From positions 20,925-84,924 of the forward strand of contig JASHPE010000122.1 in assembly GCA_030038235.1 (NCBI GenBank): a stretch of 64,000 bases of DNA, in the 5' to 3' direction. Numbering within the stretch: the first letter of the stretch is position 1; each line of letters opens with the position of its first letter. The notes under the pieces were generated by a model. It had not been told where the DNA came from, ran no database searches, and worked only from the letters and a program-made list of their open reading frames with translations. Positions 58,099-64,000 of this stretch are shown here, in pieces. This DNA is from Terriglobia bacterium. Its GTDB lineage: Bacteria > Acidobacteriota > Terriglobia > UBA7540. The position numbers and the translations under genes were made by a program.

Positions 58099-59316
58099 AT
58101 GAGACAGCGGCTGGTTGTGTATACCTTTCTGTGCCTGGCCCTGGCCATCGCCTGGCCGGGATCTTCGCTTCTGATCGCGGACGACGCCGAGGACCACTAC
58201 ACCGCGGGCATGGGACTTCAGGCGCGCGGCGACCTGGCGGCGGCAATCGCCGAGTACCGCAAGGCGGTGGAACTGCGGCCGGACTACGCGGACGCTCATC
58301 TGAAGCTCGCCATGGGACTGCATCTCAAAGGCGACCTTGACTCGGCGATCGCGGAGTATCGTCAGGCGCTGCGCCTGAAGAGTACGGATGACGCGACGGC
58401 CCACACCGATCTCGGAATCGCGCTTGCGGCCCGAGGCGATCTTGAGGGCGCGGTGGCGGAGCAGCGGGAATCGACTCGCCTCGCGCCCAATCGTCCCGAA
58501 TCGCACAACGATCTGGGCATCACGCTGCGAGGCCAGGGCGATCTGGACGGCGCCATCGCGGAGTATCAGGAGGCGCTGCGCATCGAGCCCGAATACGCCG
58601 AGGCGCTCAACAATCTGGGGAACGCACTTACCGCCAGGGACGACTGGAGCGGCGCCGTGGAGCGCTATCGCGACGCCTTGCGCCTGAAGCCCGACTATTC
58701 CGACGCGCACAACAACCTCGGCATTGCCCTGACCCATCAGGGCGATCTTAAGGGCGCGGAAGCCGAGTACCACGCCGCGCTCGGGATCACGCCGGCCTCG
58801 GTCGAGGCCCATTACAACCTGGCCCGGACGCTCAAGGCCGAGGGCGACCTCGAGGGCGCGGCGGCGGAGTATTGCCACGCGATCGATCTCGATCCGCGCT
58901 ATGCCGACGCTCACAACAACCTCGGCGGCGTGCTCGAGCGGCAGTCGCGGTATGAAGCGGCGGCCGCGGAATTCCGCGCGGCCATCGCGATCGCACCGGG
59001 CGACGCCGCGTTCCACGGCAATCTCGGCAACGTGCTCGTGGAAGCGGCGCGCTGGGACGATGCCATAGCCGCCTTCGAGGAATCGCTGCGCATCAAGCCG
59101 GGCGACGCCGCCACGCTCGGCAATCTCGGGCTCGCGCTCGCGGGCAAGGGGCAGTACGAGGCCGCGATCGCGAGGTACCGCCAGGCGCTCGTCATCGATC
59201 CCGCAAACGCAACCGTCCGCGCGCGACTGGCCGAGGCGCAGGCCAGGCTGAAGCTTCGCGTCCCATTGCAGATTGGGGAAAGCAGTCGACAGTCGGCAGT
59301 TGACAGTCGACAGTAA
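58099..59316 (+). CDS. Secreted tetratricopeptide-repeat protein
   Basis: This encodes 405 residues. A signal peptide (MRQRLVVYTFLCLALAIAW, cleavage before ADDAED) is followed by about ten tandem TPR units with the usual G..Y..A..N..LGN..A..G....A...YR.AL...P pattern, for example GDLAAAIAEYRKAVELRPDY. GGAGG precedes the ATG. TPR proteins act as scaffolds and no enzymatic domain is present. The last residues (SSRQSAVDSRQ) are encoded by a CAGTCGR heptamer repeat, so the original stop was probably lost to repeat insertion or expansion. Confidence 0.9.
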   Translation: MRQRLVVYTFLCLALAIAWPGSSLLIADDAEDHYTAGMGLQARGDLAAAIAEYRKAVELRPDYADAHLKLAMGLHLKGDLDSAIAEYRQALRLKSTDDATAHTDLGIALAARGDLEGAVAEQRESTRLAPNRPESHNDLGITLRGQGDLDGAIAEYQEALRIEPEYAEALNNLGNALTARDDWSGAVERYRDALRLKPDYSDAHNNLGIALTHQGDLKGAEAEYHAALGITPASVEAHYNLARTLKAEGDLEGAAAEYCHAIDLDPRYADAHNNLGGVLERQSRYEAAAAEFRAAIAIAPGDAAFHGNLGNVLVEAARWDDAIAAFEESLRIKPGDAATLGNLGLALAGKGQYEAAIARYRQALVIDPANATVRARLAEAQARLKLRVPLQIGESSRQSAVDSRQ

Positions 59317-59545
59317 GCAGCCGGCAATCGGCAGTTGACAGTCGAGAGTCTGACGGTCGAGAGGCTTTTGCCTCTCGACTTTTGATTTTTGATTTTTGAC
59401 TTTCAACTTTCGACTCTCACAATTCTTCGCTCGACTCCCGATTCGCCAATTCCCTATTCTCGATACGCCGCCCTCCAATCTGAGTTGGACGCGAAGGCTC
59501 GATATCGTCAACTTTTGACTGTCAACTGTCGACTGTCGACTTTTC
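59278..59545. repeat. Heptamer short-tandem-repeat region between convergent genes
   Basis: A run of 7-nt units such as CAGTCGA, CAGTCGG, CAGTTGA, CAGTCGA, CAGTAAG, CAGCCGG and CAATCGG starts inside the TPR gene and ends inside the next gene. TTTTGATTTTTGATTTTTGA and TCAACTTTCGACTCTC stretches lie in the middle. Both convergent genes end in this DNA. It resembles cyanobacterial STRR heptamer repeats in layout. Confidence 0.8.
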
Positions 59546-61121
59546 CCAACACCGCCACCGCCGCCCGGCACCGCTGCCATCGCCCGTACATCCCACGCCC
59601 GAGCCTGACGCGGAGCTCATAATAGAAGTCCGCCAGGTGCCGGGCGCGGCCGGCGGCCGGCCTTCCCGGCTTGCCCGTGAGCTGCCCGGCCAGGGCGTGT
59701 GCGGAACTTATCATGGCGTCGAGCGACTCGGGAAACGCCGCGCACCAGAGCCTAGACGAGTAGTTGCCCAGACGGCGGTCAAGCAGCGCCAGCAGATCGT
59801 TGGCATGACGTCCGAGGCCGCGCAGGCAGTTCCACAAGGCGCGTGCGAACAGGCGCACCCGGCGCGCCCAGCGGCTTGCGGCTTCCGAATTGCCTCCCGA
59901 TTCAGCGCCGGAGTTCGCTCCGGGATGGTCTCCGCCGTCGCCGGAAAACGCCGGAGCGGGCGGGATGCCGGCGCTATCAGCCGGCGGGACGCCGGCGCTG
60001 CCTCCGAGGGCCGCCTGCACCCTCCGGAGAAACTCGTCGAACTCGCCGGGCAGATTCAATCCCAGGCGCCGCGCCTCCTGCAGCCGATCGAGGTCGGAGG
60101 GCTGGAGTTTGCGAAGATAGGCACGTTCTTCAGCGGTTAAGGTGTCCCGTAAGGGAGAGTGGGCTGCCGGGTGTGCCGTTGGGAGTTGGGAGTCGGGAGT
60201 CGGGAGTCGGGTACCGGCGGCAGCGAAAACTTCCGGTCCGTCCCCGGCAAGTGGTGGCTGAGGACTGACAACTGAAGACTGAGAACTGACGACCGGCTGA
60301 TTCCTCCACTGTTCCACCGGCGGGACCGGCGCCGGGTCGGGGCAGAGGACCGCCTGGTTGCGACGGCAAGAATTGAACGGGTCGCCGAGCTCGTACGACG
60401 AATGCATCTGGTGCTCGATCGCCACCACGTGCCGGCGGCCGCAGCAGCCAACGTCCTTGGGGTCGATCAGCGGCTCGCCGCGCCAGCGCAGCAGTTCCTG
60501 CCACAAGCGGAGCATGCGGTCGCCGATCTTTTCCAGGGGATCGGTGAATCTGTAGCCTTGGATGGCGTCGCCGATCGACTCCTCCAGCCACGTCAACTGC
60601 GCCTCGGTGACCGGATATGGCTCTGTACCCGGCCCGCCCGGACGGCGGACTGCCGCCAGATCGTCGAGCAGCCGGTAGACCTTCAGCGTTTCGAGGTCGC
60701 ATTCGAGGCGCACGCCCGCGATCCAGCGCCAGCTTAGCATGCCGATGGCGTGCGCCAGTTTCTCCTCGGTCGCGTCCTGCGGAGCGATTTCGCGGCGCCA
60801 GGCTTCGAGGTGGCGATGATACGCCTCGGGCGTCGCGCCCACCAGCGCCAGCGCGCGCTCCGGGTCGGCCACGTACCATCCGTGGCGGAAGCAGGTGGCG
60901 TAACGCGCGGAGCGGTCGCGCTTCTTGGCGATGAGCGCCAGCGTCAGATTATGATGGCAGGCGTGGCGGCGCTTTTCCGTCGAACGAAAGCGGATTTCGC
61001 GCGGCACGGCGTTGGCGCGCTCGAGGTTGGCGCGGCAAGCCGCCAGCACGCGGTCGGTGACGGTGTATTTGCGCTTCGGGCGCGGTGCGAAGTCGGTGGG
61101 GTTGGGTTCGAGGTCGATCAT
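59508..61121 (-). CDS. Hypothetical protein with repeat-derived linkers
   Basis: This encodes 537 residues with GGAGG before the ATG. The N-terminal ~270 residues are compact and conserved-looking (NLERANAVPREIRFRSTEKR, CFRHGWYVADPERALALVGA, EPYPVTEAQLTWLEESIGDA). I do not recognise a named domain, though I recall similar proteins in Solibacter-like genomes. Residues about 280-330 are low-complexity (VVSSQSSVVSPQPP, TRLPTPDSQLPTAHP), encoded by GGGAGTC and NNNACTG heptamer repeats. A GCCGGCG hairpin encodes SAGVPPADSAGIPPAPAF. The C-terminal helical region ends in GKVDSRQLTVKS, again repeat-encoded. Function unknown. Confidence 0.7.
   Translation of the reverse strand: MIDLEPNPTDFAPRPKRKYTVTDRVLAACRANLERANAVPREIRFRSTEKRRHACHHNLTLALIAKKRDRSARYATCFRHGWYVADPERALALVGATPEAYHRHLEAWRREIAPQDATEEKLAHAIGMLSWRWIAGVRLECDLETLKVYRLLDDLAAVRRPGGPGTEPYPVTEAQLTWLEESIGDAIQGYRFTDPLEKIGDRMLRLWQELLRWRGEPLIDPKDVGCCGRRHVVAIEHQMHSSYELGDPFNSCRRNQAVLCPDPAPVPPVEQWRNQPVVSSQSSVVSPQPPLAGDGPEVFAAAGTRLPTPDSQLPTAHPAAHSPLRDTLTAEERAYLRKLQPSDLDRLQEARRLGLNLPGEFDEFLRRVQAALGGSAGVPPADSAGIPPAPAFSGDGGDHPGANSGAESGGNSEAASRWARRVRLFARALWNCLRGLGRHANDLLALLDRRLGNYSSRLWCAAFPESLDAMISSAHALAGQLTGKPGRPAAGRARHLADFYYELRVRLGRGMYGRWQRCRAAVAVLGKVDSRQLTVKS
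60178..60293. repeat. Heptamer repeats inside a coding sequence
   Basis: TTGGGAG, TTGGGAG, TCGGGAG, TCGGGAG and TCGGGTA are in tandem near 60179-60213. GGACTGA, CAACTGA, AGACTGA, GAACTGA are in tandem near 60262-60290. Both lie in frame in the hypothetical gene at 59508-61121 and encode a proline/serine-rich linker. Confidence 0.8.
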
Positions 61122-61605
61122 AGGTCCTCCAGTTTTTCAGTTTCTCAGTGCGTCAGTTGTTCAGCCTGGTCGCTACTGATCAACTGACCCACTGACTTAC
61201 TGCCTAGCACGTCCGGATGGGACAGTGGGTAAAAGCAAGAATGGTGAGATAATTTCTTTCGCGCCGTGTTATCAGTGGCTTAACCTGTGGAAAATTCTTG
61301 TGGTTTGGGATTGTGGGCCTCTGCGCCCCGACTTGGGACGACGCCGGAGAGCCTCAAGATGTTTGTTTTGTTTGGAATGGCAACGAAACAGGCGCGATTT
61401 TGCGATTTGACGATCGGGGAAGCGCCAAAACGAGGACCTGCGAGAGTAGGCGCAAGGGTTAGGGAGGCCATAAGCAACGCGTTCGGTGGCGCGATTGCTG
61501 TTCGACCTAACCTCCGGTTGCGTTTGGGCCGGTCAAGTGCTAGGTTGTCAGTCGGGCCTGAACTGGCTGCGAGGGGTAGCCGCGAATCCGCACAGGAAGA
61601 AGCAA
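61122..61605. other. Intergenic region with octamer repeats
   Basis: The 484-nt gap starts with an octamer array (about 61130-61204): TTTTTCAG, TTTCTCAG, TGCGTCAG, TTGTTCAG and, inverted, AACTGACC, CACTGACT, TACTGCCT. The remainder (61205-61600) is somewhat AT-richer and probably carries the promoter and leader of the secreted-protein gene. I see no other gene. Confidence 0.55.
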
Positions 61606-62328
61606 ATGAAAGTGCGTACAAAGCTTGTGCTTATCCTCGCCTTGATTCTCGCCTGTGGCGTCGTAGCGGCCGCAAGTGAACAATACCAGAAATGCAGCAG
61701 CGCCATCGCTTCGAATTTCAACGGAACGGCGATTCCGGCCGGCTCCTACGTCTGGTTCACTGGGGTTCTCACCGTGAGCGGCCTGCCAGCCGCCCCGGCC
61801 GAGCTCTACGTCACTCACTCGACCATCACCTTCACGGCGAACGGTAAGACGTACGACGTCGTGGTGCCCGATTCCACCATCTGGTTTTCGCCTTCAACGA
61901 CTCTCGCGACGACAGACTACACCTTTCTAGGGAGCTACTTTCTGGGATTCGGCTGGGACACCTACCTGCCTTCCTCCGGGCTGGCCGGCAACTATCTGCT
62001 GACCGCCGTCACCTTCCCGGTGCCCTCGGCCGGCCTGCCCGGCGGAATCAAGAACGTCACCTGGAGCGCGACCTTCAGCAGCTATACCAGCGGTCTTACC
62101 GTGCAATGGCAATGGGCTGCCGCGGCTTACAGCGACTTCGGCACTTACGACAACCTGGGAGTAAAGCCGGTGGACGACAACAAGGCCAGCCAATATCAGA
62201 ACTCCGACCACGCCGGCACGCCGGAAAACTTCAAGCCGTATGTGATCGGCGGCGCCACCGGAGGCGGCGGGTCGAACTACACGGGTTCCCTGAGTGGCAC
62301 GGATAGTTGCCCGCTGCTGCCTTCGTAA
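61606..62328 (+). CDS. Secreted protein of unknown family
   Basis: This encodes 240 residues. AGGAAGAAG precedes the ATG. The signal peptide is MKVRTKLVLILALILACGVV with cleavage near AAA-SEQ. The mature protein is beta-rich and full of Ser/Thr/Tyr/Gly (GTAIPAGSYVWFTGVLTVSG, YVTHSTITFTANGKTYDVVV), ending in a glycine-rich tail (GGATGGGGSNYTGSLSG). Three cysteines occur (one in the signal peptide, one in QKCSSA, one in TDSCPLL), so one disulfide is possible. It may be an extracellular or surface protein. I recognise no family. Confidence 0.72.
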   Translation: MKVRTKLVLILALILACGVVAAASEQYQKCSSAIASNFNGTAIPAGSYVWFTGVLTVSGLPAAPAELYVTHSTITFTANGKTYDVVVPDSTIWFSPSTTLATTDYTFLGSYFLGFGWDTYLPSSGLAGNYLLTAVTFPVPSAGLPGGIKNVTWSATFSSYTSGLTVQWQWAAAAYSDFGTYDNLGVKPVDDNKASQYQNSDHAGTPENFKPYVIGGATGGGGSNYTGSLSGTDSCPLLPS

Positions 62329-62424
62329 GACTTCGTGCTCAGGAATCGCCCGGTGTCGGACCAGGTTCATATCGACGATGAATAGTTGTTAGAGCGGCGT
62401 GACTCTGGAGGTTCACGATAGTAC

Positions 62425-62479
62425 GCGGCGAGAGGGCGAGCGTCCAATTCCGTCGAAGGGGCTCGTATCCTCTCGCCGC
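62425..62479. repeat. Perfect 11-bp inverted repeat
   Basis: GCGGCGAGAGG (62425-62435) and CCTCTCGCCGC (62469-62479) flank a 33-nt loop in the gap between two convergent genes. No T-run follows on either strand. A rho-dependent or repeat-type hairpin is possible. Confidence 0.45.
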
Positions 62480-62614
62480 ATTAACAGCGCCACGCTGCCA
62501 GAGAAACACAGGCCCCCGGGGTCCCTCCGGAGCAAAGGGAGACCATCACCGTCGTCAAAGCCCTGTAACGGGATGGGAGAGGATCGCCAGGAAATCCTCA
62601 GACTCGGGGAGCCC

Positions 62615-63433
62615 TCAAGCGCGGCCGGAAGTACCGGTACTTCCGGCTGGCTCCTCGCGCCGCCAAAGCGAAATGCCCTCGGCTCCACGAGCGAGCAGGC
62701 CCAGCGTCGCGACGGCGCGACCGCCGGAATCTGGCCGCAGAGCTCCGGAACCATACGCGTTCCCGACCTCCGTCCCCGGGGTGCGATCAGCCGATTGACC
62801 GCTAGTCTGACCTGCGATGATGGGCCGGTTCGCGACTGTTTCGTACGCGTAGCCGGTGAGCGTGGCGCGGACTTCCTCCGTATTCTTGTTCGCCAGGACG
62901 TTCAGGCGCACCCAGCCGTAGTGGACTTCACCGTTGATCAGGAACTTCACGCCCAGAAAGCGGTTGTAGGCGTTCTTCCATGGGCCGCCGCTGACGTAGT
63001 TGATGGCGGTCAAGCTGGCGAACGCCATATTGGCATTGCGGTTCAGAAAGGGCACGCCCGGGCCGACCCGAACCCCGGCGGGCAAGGCGGCTGCAAAGTA
63101 AGAGTAAGGCTTCGAAGGGGCTCGCACGAATCCGTTGGCGGCGTAGGCTGGCTTAATCGACAGATCATCCCCGAAAGGCGTTGTGGAGAGGTGCAGATCA
63201 TTGATCAGTCTGAAGTCGATCACACCGTCGTTGTTGAGATCGAGATCCAGCCTGGCGTTGTTCCCGATCTGTTGGTCGGCGGGCGTAAAGACAATCTCCG
63301 CCGCGGCGGACGGATGGATGGCCAATAGCGCCACTCCGGCAGCGGCGGCGTTGAGTGCGTAATCGTTCAAGTTCTTATGAAGTTTGGCGGTGAACTGGTG
63401 GGGTGTGCGGACGGATCGTGAGGCGTGGTTCAT
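62615..63433 (-). CDS. Secreted protein with EF-hand-like loop and C-terminal membrane/sorting-type tail
   Basis: This encodes 272 residues. The ATG at 63433 follows AGGAGAG, and an export helix is in YALNAAAAGVALLAIHPS. The mature part contains LDLDLNNDGVIDFRL, an EF-hand/dockerin-like calcium loop. The body is beta-rich, with GWVRLNVLANKNTEEVRATL and a typical ALTGYAYET-like segment. The end (ATLGLLARGAEGISLWRREE) has the hydrophobic-then-arginine layout of sorting tails seen in acidobacterial surface proteins, in a degenerate form. Function unknown; probably surface-exposed. Confidence 0.75.
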   Translation of the reverse strand: MNHASRSVRTPHQFTAKLHKNLNDYALNAAAAGVALLAIHPSAAAEIVFTPADQQIGNNARLDLDLNNDGVIDFRLINDLHLSTTPFGDDLSIKPAYAANGFVRAPSKPYSYFAAALPAGVRVGPGVPFLNRNANMAFASLTAINYVSGGPWKNAYNRFLGVKFLINGEVHYGWVRLNVLANKNTEEVRATLTGYAYETVANRPIIAGQTSGQSADRTPGTEVGNAYGSGALRPDSGGRAVATLGLLARGAEGISLWRREEPAGSTGTSGRA

Positions 63434-63715
63434 CGGACTCTCCTTTCGGGGCCTACAACCGGCTTCCCGTCGTGATCCCCCGCCGGGCGCCAACATATCA
63501 CTCGCGGCAGCCGAATGCAAGTCGTCGGGCTAGCGGGACTTGGAATATCGGTCAGGAAGAATTGAATTCGTCTTGGTCAGGCGCGGAGCCCAAGTGTACC
63601 GGCCGAGTGGTTGTCTGCCAAGCGGACTCGCATTAGACGCGTCTCAAAAACCGTTGATTTGCATTTTCCTTCCGAAGTTCAGCCCACGCCCGTTTTCACT
63701 TAAGTGCGCATGCTC
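63434..63715. other. Intergenic region upstream of a secreted-protein gene
   Basis: This 282-nt gap lies between the start of the secreted-protein gene and the 3' end of the glycoside hydrolase gene, both on the minus strand. I see no gene or strong repeat in it; it should contain the promoter of the secreted-protein gene. Confidence 0.4.
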
Positions 63716-64000
63716 TCAGGCAACAACGGGCCGCAGCTTCGCAGCCGCGCACGTGATCCTCACAGACCCCGGCTCGAGCCCGGGCGACGACGCTTCCACC
63801 ACCAGTTCGCCGGGCTCCTTCGACGCCTGCACGATGGCCATGGCGAGGCCGTTGAAGGCACTGCGCGTGGTGCCGTGGTCCGATTCATGACAGCTCGGGT
63901 CGCCGTTGCCGAGTCCGATCAGGCGACCGTTACCGGTGACGCGAAATGTGACCTCATTACCTGCGGCGGGCACCACGCGACCCTGGTCGTCCTGCACTTC
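63716..64000 (-). CDS. Glycoside hydrolase family 2 (beta-galactosidase-like), C-terminal end, cut by window edge
   Basis: The open frame enters from the right edge and runs about 94 codons to a stop at 63716. VQDDQGRVVPAAGNEVTFRV, TGNGRLIGLGNGDPSCHE and RSAFNGLAMAIVQAS with ELVVEASSPGLEPGSV match the C-terminal immunoglobulin-like domain of GH2 beta-galactosidases and related enzymes. The catalytic domain lies outside the window. The substrate cannot be judged from this fragment. It is consistent with the plant-polymer-degrading style of many Acidobacteriota. Confidence 0.82.
   Translation of the reverse strand, partial: EVQDDQGRVVPAAGNEVTFRVTGNGRLIGLGNGDPSCHESDHGTTRSAFNGLAMAIVQASKEPGELVVEASSPGLEPGSVRITCAAAKLRPVVA

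Overview
The window is a GC-rich bacterial chromosome segment, most likely from the Acidobacteriota and close to the Solibacter/Bryobacter group. The lineage call is an inference. It rests on two full-length and one decayed ADOP-type permease (acidobacterial duplicated orphan permease), one of them directly behind a PadR regulator, on many secreted proteins without a named family, and on dispersed intergenic hairpins. I found no rRNA, tRNA, CRISPR array, prophage or intact transposase.

Layout. 1-0.9 kb: start of the division/cell-wall cluster (mraZ, 5' end of rsmH) with MraZ-type operators. 1-2.5 kb: a ParDE-like toxin-antitoxin pair with a frameshift in each gene, a small membrane protein and an ADOP fragment. 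2.5-3.6 kb: gene-free and repeat-rich. 3.6-9.4 kb: a secreted protein, then an NtrC-like regulator, an NtrB-like kinase and a polytopic membrane protein overlapping in one operon. 9.4-19.2 kb: ADOP permease, SDR enzyme, Crp/Fnr regulator, and a sugar cluster (TIM-barrel isomerase/epimerase, Gfo/Idh/MocA dehydrogenase, XylB-like kinase, secreted DUF4380 protein). 19-25 kb: acyl-CoA dehydrogenase and thiolase separated by a two-gene PIN-domain module. 25-31 kb: mazG, GNAT acyltransferase, MenC/N-succinylamino-acid racemase, EamA exporter, isopropylmalate/isocitrate-type dehydrogenase, rhomboid protease. 30.9-32.4 kb: structured non-coding DNA including a good small-RNA candidate. 32.4-36.6 kb: PadR/ADOP pair and a RES-Xre toxin-antitoxin pair. 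37-49.5 kb: housekeeping (gamma-carbonic anhydrase, hisS, tag, hutH, glycosyltransferases, prepilin peptidase, purQ-purL). 49.5-57.8 kb: Kdo hydroxylase, redox protein, apt, acylphosphatase, methyltransferase, glpD with a glycerophosphodiesterase, lipase. 58-64 kb: TPR protein, a repeat-invaded hypothetical protein, two secreted proteins and the end of a glycoside hydrolase family 2 gene.

Main discoveries. Two genes are split by an in-frame TGA exactly at a redox active site and are best read as selenoproteins: a deiodinase-like protein (38954-39745, Sec102 in SYT-U-PPF) and a two-domain thioredoxin/PDO-like protein (51628-52302, Sec142 in TPT-U-PHC). Each has a plausible bacterial SECIS hairpin just after the TGA. 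Also notable are a PIN-domain nuclease overlapping a Cas2/SinR-like small protein, a structured leader starting at a TATAAT promoter ahead of purL, a 114-nt small-RNA candidate with its own promoter and U-run, tandem hairpins with identical GGAGGAG loops, a ~28-nt motif in six copies around the two-component operon, and several repeat families, some of which supply codons to protein ends and linkers.
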